Assembly (NCBI GenBank): GCA_017163975.1
Contig: JAFFSR010000309.1
Span: 620,001-684,000 of the forward strand
Direction: 5' to 3'
Length of the DNA: 64,000 nt
Origin: Anastatus disparis
Lineage: Eukaryota > Arthropoda > Insecta > Hymenoptera > Eupelmidae
The notes under the pieces were generated by a model. That model worked only from the letters and a program-made list of their open reading frames with translations. It was not told the DNA's origin and did no database searches. This document shows, in pieces, positions 1 through 11,540 of the stretch (the first letter of the stretch is position 1; every line of letters starts with the position of its first letter). The position numbers were made by a program, and so were the translations under genes.

Positions 1-2805
1 TCAATTTTTATTTGTAAATTTTCTTAAATTTTAATAATATGTTTCGTAATGTTTTTGAGGTTTGTAAAATTCATTTTGAAATTTCGAAAGATACGTTTCG
101 ATTCTTTTCTGGTGATCTACTTAATTTCGCTTAATAATGAAATAATACGAGTGTTCAATAATTGAGGAATTTGATTTACCAATGTTAATAAAAACGATAC
201 GTTTGTGACGTAACAGAAAAGTGAAAAGGAAAAATATAGGAAATATAAATTTTAGTAAATGATATGGGAAGCACTGGCCTTTTCCGATTTCGCGGCGGAC
301 GAGGTGGCCTGTGAAAGCACCTAGGTACTAGGTGCTAACACGGAATGCCAGTTTAATTTTTGTTTTTACGCGAAGGGTAAGCCACTATAATGATACCAAC
401 CTAGTTGGTATCTAAAATAATGTTGCCAGGCTCCAACTTTGTCGTTGTCCTTTTGGCGTGCTTTTTATTTTTAAGGTTAGTAAATATATGTGAAATAATA
501 AATTGAATGATTAAAGAAATAATTAGAGAAAATATTTGATAATTTATTTTTAACTTATAAGAAAAATTACGTTACAGAAATTTTATCAGAGAAATTTAGT
601 AATATGATAATAAAATTTGAAAAAGTATATAGTTTAAGTAAGATTGAAAATCAAAATATTAAAATTAATTTTGTAATTATTTATGAATAGAAAAAGTTTA
701 GTAGATAAAAGTTAGAAAATTTTAATAGTTTAGAAATAACTTAATTTTGAGGAAAAGAGAGAGAGACTTGAAGATCTTTCCTTGAAGTTGAAGTTGAAGT
801 TGCAAAAATTGAAAATTTTGAAATTGGAGTCCTGAAGAATAGTAATAAGGTTGAAAGCCCTTGTGCTTTCAACTTGAAGACAAAAATGGAATAAATAGCT
901 GAATGTTCAGCCGAATTTTGAATTTAGAAGATGCTTGAGCTTGTGAGCCCAAGACGGAACTGATGAGTAAGGTCGACTCAGTCCATGAGCTGAGTTTTGC
1001 AAGAAGGAAAAATTTTAAGGTGGGAGAAAATTGGGCTTCTCCCTTTGGAAAATTTGCGAAAAAGGGAAGTTGGGCGGAGCTAAAAGGGACGCTCAACTGG
1101 AAAAATTTAAATTTAAACTGGATGTGGGTGTGCCAAATACTTGAACAACTGAAATTTAGTGTTGAAGGTTATCCTTAAGGCACAACTTGCGGAAAGTCTC
1201 ACTATGTGTCGCTATTGCGGATTCTCTTTCTCTCTCCTCAATAAGCAAGTCATTTTCTATTACAAGATAAAATATACTATTAAAAATAAAATGTTAATAT
1301 GGTTATTAATTAACATACGCAATCTTACAATTAAGAGAAAGAAAAAAAATAAAAATAACTTAATATTAAATTTCGCACGCTTGTTGTATAAAAAAAAGTA
1401 TATGCTTAATCCTAAATAATTGTAGTCAACGCATAAAAAGATTATTTTCTAAAATTTTTTTTGTTATAAATGATTATGCATGTTCAGCCATAAAATAGTT
1501 TATTACTATTAAAAAGCGTGATATAGCTGAGCTTGCACAAACATTCATATTTTATATTTTGTTTCATTTAATTACTAAAATAAAGGAAAAATAAAAAAGA
1601 AACACAATTATTGAAAGTATAATCGTACTTATAATCATATTGCAAACTTTCAGAAAACTAATTTTTAATATTAAAAGAAAATATGAAATTAATTATTTTA
1701 TTAATAAAGAAGTATTTATTAATTTTATAAAAATTTGCATCATGATTTTTGTATCTTAAATATAATACTTATTACTATACGGATTTTCTTCCACTAAAGT
1801 TTATTTATAAATATTTTATAATTTGTTTAAGAATTAATTCTAATAAATAAAATATTGCTTTACTAATATTCGGCAAAAATGAAATTATTTATTATTACAA
1901 AAAAAAGTTAATAAAGTTAATAATAAAATGAGAAGATAAAATTGAGTATAGAAGGTCTTACTTGTTCAACCATAAAATGGTGTAGTACTATTGAAAAGCG
2001 ATATATAGTTAAACCAGTAAAAATGTCCATGCTGTACAATTGTAAAAATAAACATTATTAAAAATAGAATAATATTCAATGGCTTGATTTTTATTGGATC
2101 TTAAGACGGACGGGTCATTAGATCAGGTAAAATGTTTGTCACTTTGAAAGAAAAAATGGAACCCTAATTGCATGGCCTTTATATATATTTTATTACAGTG
2201 TACGCAGCTGTCAAGGATTAAGAAACTTTCGTATTTTAAAGTATTGTAAACTTTAGGAAGAAATAAAAACTTGTAGACAAATTTGTACTTATTAAAATAA
2301 AAGCATAAACTTATGGCTAGACTTAAACCTATCTATATAGAAAGATATTTGAGCATAATAAAAAGTGAGTAAAAGAAAAGGTCTCGGTAAATGTATATAA
2401 AATTTTCGAAAGCAGAGGAAAAGAAAATACGCAGTGAAAAATAGATTTTTAAATATTTTATAATATTATCACGAAAAATAACGGGACATAACAATAATAT
2501 TTACTTTCAACGACGTGTAAATAATAACATTTCAATGATTACATTCATGTTTTGCTGGTAAAATAAGCAATGGGTTAATATATTAGAAAAGATGTTAAAT
2601 ATTTATGGAATTTTTTATTTGAATGATTATATATGTTATATATATTAATTAGTATATACTATTAAAATTTTAAAACAAAATATGAAAAATTCAATTTACA
2701 ATCATAGTGAAATCTTGAACTTCATTAATTTAACAAGTATACATGATGTTTTCAAAAACAGAAGAAACATCTAAAGTTATTGTTATGTGAGCGTTAGATC
2801 AAACT
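1..2805. other. AT-rich non-coding stretch with small hairpins and a repeated motif
   Basis: No reading frame here looks coding. Two perfect short hairpins stand out, each with a 9-bp stem and 3-nt loop: 316-336 (AGCACCTAG/CTAGGTGCT) and 392-412 (GATACCAAC/GTTGGTATC). A motif of about 50 bp recurs in direct orientation at 1481-1530 and 1962-2010 (shared core TACTATT followed by a purine-rich run and GCG). A short (TTGAAG)n-like run lies at about 783-802. The two ORFs near 960-1420 have no recognisable content. Confidence 0.5.
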
Positions 2806-3054
2806 TTACAACTTTATATTTACCTTAGCTATGACTTTTCCACATTTGTCAAACTTCATATAAGTTTTTATAATTAAAGAATCTTCAAAGTGCTTTTCAC
2901 AAATCCTATTATTTTTTCTTAAACAACCAACTTTAGGAGTAATTGCTTCAATCCATTTTTTACGTAAATTTTGTTCATTAGGCACTTTGAAACTTGACAC
3001 TTGTTTAGTGTACTGGCTACTTTTACAATTGGGCACAAGACACTTCCAGCCCAT
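2806..3054 (-). pseudogene. THAP-type zinc-finger domain fragment
   Basis: This 82-residue frame carries the C2CH zinc ligands of a THAP domain: C5 and C10 near the start (motif CLVPNC), then C52 and H55 (motif ICEKHF), with the conserved Trp at residue 34 and Phe at 56. THAP domains bind DNA and occur in host regulators and in P-element and Kolobok transposases. The start is the usual THAP start, with Met a few residues before the first Cys. The frame ends soon after the zinc module and no transposase catalytic region follows on the left, so this is a lone exon or, more likely, a transposon leftover. The AVPTIF-like signature usual at the domain end is not visible. The zinc-ligand pattern is secure; the origin is inferred. 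Confidence 0.7.
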
Positions 3055-3675
3055 TTGTAAATATTTAACTTTAAATAAATAATTTTAATAATTTTAGTGA
3101 CACTGGTACAACGAAATAAAGTTACTCTTCTTTTAGGTTAAGTTTATTTTTTTTGTTGACTTCGAACTCTAATGGGTAAAGCGCTCGTAGCGCTTTTACT
3201 TTCGCGGTAGGAGAAAGAATCAATTGGGCTCGGTTAAGAGAACATCCCCCACTACGGGAGTTACGGGACCTGTATCTACGACCGTGCTCACAAAGCAAAA
3301 GTACTCGAAAATAGAACTTATATTTAACGAATGCATATGTACTCCATACAATTCTGATTTTGATGGTGATGAAATAAATTGACATTTGTGACAAACTAAA
3401 GAAGCTAGAGCAGAAGCATTAGTACTCATAAGTAATAAATTTAATGTAGTAACTGCGAGAAATGGTGAATTATTGATTGCACCTACTCAAGATTTCATTA
3501 CTGGTTTTTATCTTCTAACACAATACACACAGGATATTTTGATACTTTGTTGAATAAATCTCAAGTCCTTCAACTCATAAGCTGTTTGCTTGCTGGCGCA
3601 GATACATTAATGAATATAATTTTTCCTAAATCTGCTATTCTCAAGCCAATAGCTATGTAAATCAGGAAACAAATT

Positions 3676-3684
3676 ATTAGTCTT
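3676..3684. repeat. Target-site duplication of the 5S-like SINE (left copy)
   Basis: ATTAGTCTT is repeated exactly at 4132-4140 on the other side of the SINE. Confidence 0.85.
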
Positions 3685-4131
3685 TTTCTTTTTTTTTTTA
3701 AATTTGGTGGCTTCCACATTCATCTTTACGATTTTAACGTATTCCCCACACCTTTATTTATACTTTTAATTCTTTTTGTTTTTTACCGGTCCCATTTTGC
3801 CCCGTCCCATTCCGCATTCACCCGGGGTAATGTTCGTGAAGAGGAGAAAATCCATAGGAAAATCCAGTGGGATAAAACCTAAGAAAACCCTCTCCGGAAT
3901 GGTTCGGTGTATATAGCAGATTCGGTATTAGGCATCCTTGTATCAGAATATCTACACCGTATCTGCCACACCTCTCGTTCACATTGTCATGTGGCCAGCA
4001 CGCCCAAGCGATCGTCACACAAAGCAAGTCCAGACTGGACGCGCAGCATTCCTTGGAGCTAACCGCGGCCAATGCTGCTTAACTTTGCAGATCGCCTGGC
4101 GCGCCGAACCACTCGGCCTATGCGTCGGTCT
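3685..4131 (-). mobile_element. 5S rRNA-derived SINE (SINE3-like) with 9-bp TSD
   Basis: The element is flanked by a perfect 9-bp direct repeat, ATTAGTCTT (3676-3684 and 4132-4140). Removing it with one repeat restores the Pol III frame across the junction. Its left end on the plus strand is a T-rich run, i.e. an A-rich tail on the minus strand, so the 5' end is at 4131. The minus strand at 4086-4058 reads AAAGTTAAGCAGCATTGG then CGCGGTTAG, and at 4014-4001 GATCGCTTGGGCG. These match the internal control region and distal part of 5S rRNA (AAGTTAAGCA, GGTTAGT, GACCGCTTGGG). A tRNA-like GGCCGAGTGGTT block lies upstream at about 4117-4106, so a hybrid head is possible. The 84-residue minus frame inside it is incidental. 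Confidence 0.8.
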
Positions 4132-4733
4132 ATTAGTCTTATTTTAAAACCTAATGGCAAATGTTCTGTAAAGGTTTGTTTAAAAATTAAAGGAAAAGTT
4201 TATACTAGCAATGAAGAATTACGCATCAATGATTCATATGTTATAATTCAAAATTCTGAACTTTTAGCTGGATCGATGTATAGATCAACTTTAGACTCAG
4301 AAGGTAAACAAAGTATATTTTATGTACTTTTTTCGTGATTAGGGAGAGGATATAGCTGCATTTATGATATGGCATTTAGCAAGAATAGCTAGTTACTTCC
4401 TTATGAACCATGGTTTTTCAATCGGGATTGGTAATGTAATACCTGGACACAGTTTATTAAAAGCAAAACAAGAATTACCTAATAATGGCTATGTAAAGTG
4501 TACTGAGTATATTCATAAAATGGAAAGTTGTCGATTACCTTGTCGACCTGGTTGTTCTGAAGAAGGAAGTCTTAGAGCCATGATTTTGAATAAATTTTCA
4601 GTTTTTCGTGACAATGCAGGTAAAATCTGTTTACTATGGGTGAAAGAGAAGATCTTGTAAATACAGCTGTAAAAACTGCTGAAACTGGATACATGCAAAG
4701 AAGATTAGTAAAAAGTTTAGAAGAAGGTGGTAT

Positions 4734-5689
4734 GCCCTTCTCGCATAGGTAATAATATAAGGCACTCCGTGGAGCGGTCGTGTCTAAAAAATAAATACAT
4801 AATCATCATAGCTTCTCAAAGATAACAATAGAACTTTTTGGTTACGCAAAATAATATACACAGTCTTTAATTTTGTTTTTTGAAATACTATTTCTATTTT
4901 CATAAATAGAAGTAGGAATTTGATTCTATTCTCTTATTATTCTGTTTTTGGGTGCATAATAATTATAGTTTGATTTAGTATTTCAGCGCCCAAGTAAATA
5001 CGGCCCTGAAACCATACTATACTCGAAAATGCGCGCACAAACACCAAAAAAGACCAAAGTGGTTGAACATACAAACGCGCGTGTACGTGCACATGCTCTT
5101 GCATGTGTAAGTGCATGGGTCTCTGTCCCACTCTTCTACTTTAGTAGAGGAGTGGGAGGGATACCAAAGAGAATTGATGCAACCAGTACGCGGAGCTCGT
5201 GACTCGTCACTCTTGGATCGGCTCTTCTACTGTGTGGTTGTACCTTGCTTGAGATAACGGCGGGCGTTTAGCCATTGCTTTGTCTTAAGCAAGATATATT
5301 TTACACGTGTTTAACGCGCTTGTAAATTCGTTAATTGGTATAGCATATAACAATAAAGAGCTTATCCAAGCAAGCAACATTCCTTTTCTATTAACCCTTT
5401 GCTAAGCCCCGAATGTTAAGGCGTTTGGTTCTTAACAATAACGGGCTTTTCACTTAACACGTCAAATAATTACTAACAAAACATTAAATAAAAGAGTCCG
5501 CTATAGCTAGGCAAGGCGTTCTAGCTATAAACAACTCTAAACAAAAATACTAAAATAATACAAAGAGTTTGCATAAGCTAGGCATGGCGCGCTAGCTTGT
5601 AACGATTCTCTAAAGCGAACTGTTATCTATAAAGAGACACCCGCGCGATGAATTTATAAAATAATTATTAAAAACAATGAATTAATCGT
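4734..5689. other. Non-coding stretch with hairpins next to the non-LTR element 3' end
   Basis: No coding signal is seen. A strong hairpin at 5127-5156 pairs CCCACTC..TCTACT with AGTAGA..GAGTGGG. Two related stem-loops, 5502-5529 (TATAGCTAG/CTAGCTATA) and 5575-5598 (AAGCTAG/CTAGCTT), lie in units about 71 bp apart that share an AAAGAGT lead-in and a GGCAWGGCG loop. They sit just downstream of the minus-strand reverse transcriptase, so they may be its 3' untranslated region, but this is inference. Confidence 0.4.
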
Positions 5690-6470
5690 TTAATAGGAAG
5701 GAACGTTACAAGTAATATCCTCGAATAGAACACGTTGATTTTTTAAACAATAATTAATTGACCTTGATGTAAACCAATTATTAAGTAAATAACATTTAAT
5801 AAAACCATTGAATATCTTATACATAAAAAGTAAATCATTATAATGATGAATAGATTTAATTGTTGGAATGTTAGATCTTAAAGCTATAACCTCATATTCG
5901 TGTGAAAATCTGTGCATAGGATTTTTTGATTTGAAAGATAAATAACGCAAGAACGAATGATTAATACTTTCAAATCTACTCATAAGCACCGATGTGTAAG
6001 GTGACCAAATAACACTACCATAAAGAAGGTAAGGAAGTATCAACGATTTAAATAAGGTAATTAGAGTATCCACATTCATAAACGCCCCAGTTGATCTTTT
6101 AACAAAATCCAGTGCACGAGAGGCCTTTTTAAAGACATCATCAATACGATACCTATAGTCTAATTTCCTATCCAACATTATACCCAGATCTCGAATAACT
6201 TCAACACGCTCTAATTGCATATTATTGATTGTATAATCATAATGAAAATAATCACTTATTCTATAGAAAGAAATAATATTACAAGATCAATACCATTCAC
6301 AATAGACCAGTTACAAACATTATTAATATTATTTTGCATATTTTGTACGTCTCTAGGTGTGACAATCTTACTGAATATTTCATATCATCCGCATACAATA
6401 AACAACCAAAATTTTTCATTATAGACGTAATATCATTATTATTAAGAGGCCGCTGTATCTCTGTCCTTTT
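5690..6470 (-). pseudogene. Non-LTR retrotransposon reverse transcriptase, 5'-truncated C-terminal part
   Basis: The 176-residue frame 6220-5690 is the thumb and post-RT region of a LINE-type reverse transcriptase: LGIMLDRKLDY, FVKRSTGAF, LFKSLILPYLLYGSVIW and FESINHSFLRYLSF follow the order common in Jockey-like elements. Upstream, with at least one frameshift, the minus strand at 6395-6384 encodes YADD, the catalytic motif, preceded by GCLL. Everything N-terminal of the palm (fingers, endonuclease, ORF1) is missing beyond about 6470, which is the usual 5' truncation from incomplete reverse transcription. No poly(A) tail is obvious at the 3' side. The clade is not firmly assignable. Confidence 0.85.
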
Positions 6471-6511
6471 CTAATTAAAAAATTGACTTTTTTCCCAAAA
6501 TTAGCAACAAG

Positions 6512-6766
6512 AGGCAAAAATAAAGAGATGGTTTCGATGTGTTTAATAAAATGTAATATTTTCTTTGATTAGTATGAATTAATTTTATTGCTTAGTTTTT
6601 AAGAAAAGTTGGAATAACTTAAAAAATTAGAAATTAGTTTCAAATAATGGGATTTTCAAGTTATTCTAACTTTTCTTGAAAATAAAGCGGTGGAATTAAA
6701 TTATTCTTATCAGAGAAAATATTGCTTTCTATTACACGAATCGAAACCATCTCTTTATTTCTGCCT
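6512..6766. mobile_element. Palindromic MITE, 255 bp
   Basis: The two ends are inverted copies: AGGCAAAAATAAAGAGAT at the left (6512) against the complement of ATCTCTTTATTTCTGCCT at the right (to 6766), continuing inward as GGTTTCGAT/ATCGAAACC. The interior is also partly self-complementary (AAGAAAAGTTGGAATAACTT against AAGTTATTCTAACTTTTCTT). It has no coding capacity. A clear target duplication is not visible. Confidence 0.65.
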
Positions 6767-7895
6767 GAAGCTATTAGTTTTCATAAAAAATAAATTTTAA
6801 ATAGATCCGGTAAAACAGGTAACTGTGTCGGTATACAGCTGACTCAACATTAATTAATAATAAAAGCTGAAATTAGATCCAATCCTTATTACGTTCTAAC
6901 TTTGGGGAAAAATAATATTTTTATATGCTGTAACTACTGTTTCGAAAGGATTTGAGCTTAGCTTTAATTTAAAAAAAGTTTCAAGCTTATAGCTATCGAC
7001 ACTAAAGAACTATATGCGTTTAAAAATCTAGTAACTTTTTTAGTCATTTTCTTTAATTGCCTGTAACTAGGGAAATATTGAATATTTATGACTATAACTT
7101 TAGCTTTTTCCATATTTTATCATCTGAAAACTTATCCCGAAGTTTGAGCAAAATCCGTGATCCGGAGGTGTGACACTCTCCTAGTCAGTATGATATTTTA
7201 TAATAAACAGAGTGTAATAGTCACGTCAATTTTATAGTGCGATTAAATAGAGTGTGCAAACAATTGTATATTTTTAAAAGTGCTAGGAAGGTTTTCTGAT
7301 AATATTCTCCCGAAAAGTGCTGCTCTAAAAGTGTTCTTAAAATGCTTTAGTTCTGATTTAACCTGATTTTTATACTGATGATCCCTGCTTTCATTTAAGA
7401 ATATTTGTTATATAATTTGAACGAGACATCTTTAGCGCATGTTGCGCGCCTACAATGATTAATACTTAAATATTTGAAATGAGAATACAATAAAACATAA
7501 TAATAAACAAATATCTGATCGCATTCATAATACTCATTAATTATTAAAACAAATTAAAAAAGGTGAGCAATAAAATCCAATAAACCAATGATCTTTCTAT
7601 TATATTAAAATGCTTTAAATCTAAAAGAATAAATCTGTTCATAATATATTTATTCTTCATATAAACTGGTAATATAACATTTTTTTATATAAATATTAGA
7701 AGATATATATATATTTTTCATCAACGGAAAATCATTTGCATATATAAAAACGTCCCGAAACGTTATTTTCAACGTTTTTAAGCGTTTCGAATTCTGAAAA
7801 TTGGAATTTTTTTCTATCTGTGACATAGTTGTGACGTTTTTATGAAAATTTTGAAATGTAAGCTATTGTTTCCTGTAGATAAATATATTTTATAT
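6767..7895. other. Non-coding AT-rich stretch
   Basis: No gene is seen. A segment at 7160-7188 (GGAGGTGTGACACTCTCC) resembles the terminal part of the inverted-repeat element at 23752-24434 (GGAGGTGGGGTGCTCTCC) and may be a fragment of the same family. Confidence 0.35.
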
Positions 7896-8770
7896 AGTAT
7901 TTCTACGTGTGTGTAAGTGTCTGTAGGTGTTTATACGTTTGGGTACGTGTGTGTACGTGGTTGTACGTGTGTGTATGCGTGTACGTGTTTGTACGTCTGC
8001 GTACGTATTTGTAAGTGTATCCATGTGTATGTACGTGTTTGTACATGTGGGTACCTGTTTGTACATGTTTGTAAGTGGGTGTACGTGTTTACGTGTGTAG
8101 GTGTTTATATGTATGTGTACTTGATGGTACCTATGTGTGCGTGTGTGTACGTGCCGGTACGTGGTTTTACGTGTATGTACGTGTTTGTTCGTGTGAGTAC
8201 ATGTGTGCACGTGTTTCTACGTGTATGTACGTATTAATATGTATTTGTACGTATGTGTACGTGTGTGTACGTATTTGTTCGTGTATGTATCTGTTTGCAC
8301 GTGTTTGTACGTATGCGTACGTGTGTGCACGTGTTTCCATTTGTGTGTACGTGTTCGCACATGTGTGTACTTGTTTGTACGTGTATGTATGCGTTTCTAC
8401 GTGAGTGTACGTTTGCCTATGTGTTTCTATGTGTGTGTACATGTTTGTGCATGTGTTTATATGTTTGTACTTTGTAAAAGATTCTTGTTATTACTCTCTA
8501 TAATTTTAATTTTATTATTTATTATTTTTTGTGAATGTTTTTGATTAGAAGAAGTGTTTGTCCGTGAATTGAAAGATATGTTTGTCCGTGTACTGTAGAG
8601 TCCGTGTAGAGTGTGAGTGTGTGCGTTACAACTTGTGTATACGTGTGTGTACGTGTTCATACGTGTTTGAACGTGTGCGTACATGTTTGTACGTGCCTGT
8701 ACGTGTGAGCAAGTGTTTTTTCGTATGCGTACGTGTGTGCACGCGTGTGTACATGTGTGCACGTGTTTCA
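7896..8770. repeat. GT/AC-rich minisatellite, about 12-bp degenerate unit
   Basis: Two blocks (about 7896-8480 and 8636-8770) are built from degenerate GTACGTGTKTGT-like units, so the plus strand is almost free of A except in TAC. They are separated by about 150 bp of AT-rich sequence. Because the unit is a multiple of three with few stop-forming words, long frames of about 75-113 codons open on both strands (CVYVFVR-type plus, HTHTYTH-type minus). These are consequences of the repeat, not genes. Confidence 0.85.
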
Positions 8771-9317
8771 TATACGATCACACTCGATCATACATGGTTA
8801 TACACCTTGACAGATAACATCACACGCTCGCACACGCCGATACACAGACATTGATACACGCATACATACGCATTTTTGATGATATCACTAATCAGAATTA
8901 AGTTAATTATGTGAATCATGATGAGAAAGTTTTAACGATATTCATGACCGTTATGTTTATGATGATGCCAATGACGATTACGTTAAAAAGGGGGTGACTT
9001 CGTCATCTTTAAAAAATTATGATATTCATCAAATTACAATAAATTTTTTGCGTAAAGTTATTTTAATGTTCTGTGAATTGTGTGCATGTTTAAAAGCATA
9101 TCCATACAAATCTCAACTATAAGGACGTTTTGTATAAGCCTTTTTATTTAGGACTCATCAGTAAGCCTTCAAAAATTATTCTTAACAGACTGTGCCTTAG
9201 ACGCTTATAGTAGCTTTTTATTCATTATGATCCATTATACAATATGTTGATAAAATTGTGAAAGTTACTGTTAGCACATAAGCTTCGTGACTGTATAATT
9301 GTAATTATCTGTTAAAT
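8771..9317. other. Non-coding stretch
   Basis: The first 100 bp contain scattered ACACGC/GATACAC words that look like a decayed, opposite-strand edge of the neighbouring minisatellite. Nothing else is recognised. Confidence 0.35.
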
Positions 9318-10065
9318 TTACGGTTTATTTGTGTGCTGTCATATATGATGCTTGAATAAATCTTGATTCCCATCTCAAAATTTAAAATATCGAATTAACA
9401 TTGATTAAAAATCATTAATTTTATGTTAATTTTTCTTCAATCAAAAGTAATGTTTTAATAAATTTTGCTTTAATATTAAATTGTAAAAAATACAATTATT
9501 ATTGATTGATTTTGATAAATTTAAAGTTTATTTGCGTGCGAATGAATAACATGCTTTAATAATTTTTATTTTTGAATAAAATTTAAAATATTAAATAATT
9601 TTTATTAATTTTCAATAATTCGGGGTTTCTATTATAATCAATAATAAATCAAAATTAAAAATGTTGATTTATTATTGATTTAATTTGGTTGATATGAGTT
9701 TATTTGTATACAATCAAGTGTAATGCTTTAATAAATTTTGGTTTCTATGTTAAAATCAATATATAGAATTGCCACCGATTTAATTTGGTTAATTTGAGGT
9801 TTATTTGCTACAGTTAAATATGATGGTATGAATATTGTCTCCTACGTCAAACTTCAAAATATAGCATGATTGTCGATTCAATTTATTCAATTTGAGGTTT
9901 ATTTGTGTGCAATAAATAAGTTACTTTAATTAATTCTGTTTTTCACATCAAAATTTAAAATATTGAATTTTCATTGATTCAATTTGGTTAATATGGGATT
10001 CACTTGTGTGCAATCAAATACGATGTCTTAATAAATTTTACTTTTTTCATCAAAATTCGAAATAT
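9318..10065. repeat. Tandem repeat with about 100-bp unit
   Basis: Diverged units share the phrases GGTTTATTTGTGTGCAAT, GCTTTAATAAATTTTG, TCAAAATTTAAAATATTGAA and CATTGATTCAATTTGGTTAA. The GTTTATTTG landmark falls near 9323, 9527, 9697, 9800, 9895 and 9998, so the four distal units are 97-103 bp long and the proximal ones are more decayed. The array stops abruptly at 10065, where a different sequence starts with TGTTACG. Confidence 0.75.
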
Positions 10066-10805
10066 TGTTACGTTCAGCATATAAGTTAAATTATTAATGA
10101 AATTTTTTTAATGTATGATTGAATTTCAGCCATCCATCGACTTTCTTTTGACTAATGCGCGAGCGCTACGTCTCCGGGATTAGGAATCTGAGAAAGAGAC
10201 AGCAAGGATAGGTTAAATAAATTAGTAGACTTATACACACATGCAATTTCTAGGTTTATACAAATTTATTTCCTTTTTTATTTTCCATAATCGAGACAAG
10301 CAGCTTTGCTTCGTACATTTAATGTTCCTTTGTTTTTCTTTCTTACTATCTCGCTCCCCATTGAAACTACGCTACCATGTACCAAATTTATTTATTATTT
10401 CTTTGAATTTTATTTTGTTATATTTACTAGATTTTACTTTAATTACAACAATATAACAACGCTCTACCTTTAATTCGCGTATGAACAATAAGAGCAGCCC
10501 GTTTTTGCGCCATACTCTCTCCCTTGAGATTTACAATACAAAATTTTGAAAAACTCTCTACTATTATTTTTCCTGTCTTGATCGCTGCTACCCCACAACG
10601 TCAGCCTTTCACTCTTGTTGCTACAGTTGTCTATGGAAACTCATGAGTTAAAAACAAAACTTCTTCTTTTTTTCAATTTAAGTCTCCTAGGCTTACAGAT
10701 GGGCGATGGCCGGCTGCTGCTGGATCTGGTGATGTTCAGGCTTCTTGACGAAATCGACGTGGCCAGCAAGAGATTGTTCGGAAAAAAGAGTTTAGCTCCA
10801 TTGCC

Positions 10806-10925
10806 ATCCGATCTAGAAGAGAGCAGTTGCCCCGCTCGCCGTTCGATCTAAAGAAAGCTGTTGCTCCGCTGGCTGTTCGATCTGAAGAGAGCTGTGGCTT
10901 CGCTGGCTTTTTGATCTGGAGAGGG
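10806..10925. repeat. Short tandem repeat, 34-35 bp unit
   Basis: Four GATCT landmarks at 10810, 10845, 10879 and 10913 mark units of the type GCTGTTGCTCCGCTGG followed by CTGTTCGATCTGAAGA. The array is more GC-rich than its surroundings. Confidence 0.75.
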
Positions 10926-11540
10926 CTTTATCCACAAGCTCCAAGCTTTTTATATTCTTATCTTCCTGTGGGTTTCTCATACATACTTCGAGAACCTTCG
11001 CTTGCTGCTAACGGCAGTATCTTTTTTTTTGCATATTTGTATGAGTTTTAGTCATACGATTGGGTGCCAGTCAGCCCTCACTATATGATTCTTTTCTGCA
11101 AATCCTAATTTTGGTTTGAATAGAAAGAGGTCAATTTAAAGTTTATTGGTAGTTAATGTCTACTGTTATCATTTCGGCTTCCTGTTTTTGGGACTCCGTC
11201 AAAGCTTTTATTTCCAGTTTTGCACTGACTTCGGATAATTGCTCCACATAAATTGAATTTAATGTCCTTCCACTCTGTATTTCTCCAAGGACGGCCTTAT
11301 CTATTTTTATTCTTCACTTTATTCCCCTACCGCTGAAATTCTTTCATACTCCTCTATGTTAACTTCACGATTTTCTGTGAAGTCGTACATCGTTGTTAGG
11401 CTTATCGCTTTTTCTAAGCTTGCCGCCTGCACGCATCTTTTTTTAGCATCCCATTCAGCTTATACTTCTCCGTCCCTCGCCGATTCATTCGGGTGCCGAC
11501 CCTTGATCTTCATTAAGGTGAACTGAATTTGTTTGCTATT

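Larger units (their letters stand above)
3286..4733 (+). pseudogene. RNA polymerase III largest subunit (RPC1/POLR3A-like) pseudogene
   Basis: The plus strand reads, across several frames, as the catalytic core of the Pol III largest subunit. At 3311-3360 is NEC..CTPYNSDFDGDEIN, the Mg-binding loop motif (canonical NADFDGD). The alignable track then runs past [11 protein letters not shown] and [14 protein letters not shown], continues at 4141 with ILKPNGK, IIQNSELLAGSM, then GFSIGIG and KAKQELPNNGYVKC, and ends with [19 protein letters not shown] near 4730. Lesions include stops replacing two residues just after the DFDGD loop, a stop before the SINE, a frameshift near 4337, and a deletion of roughly 100 codons near 4630. 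A SINE occupies 3685-4131. No introns separate the segments, so it may be a retrocopy. The family assignment is strong; non-functionality is evident. Confidence 0.88.

Noticed and set aside
4001..4086. Functional 5S rRNA gene
   Set aside because: Only parts of the 5S sequence match, and the unit has a SINE layout with an A-rich tail and TSD.
7890..8771. Many open frames of 75-113 codons on both strands in the GT/AC block
   Set aside because: They follow from a 12-bp repeat lacking stop words in several frames; the predicted peptides are pure repeat.
10615..11051. Protein-coding gene (frames of 74-78 codons)
   Set aside because: The frames coincide with the 34-35-bp tandem repeat and have no family features.
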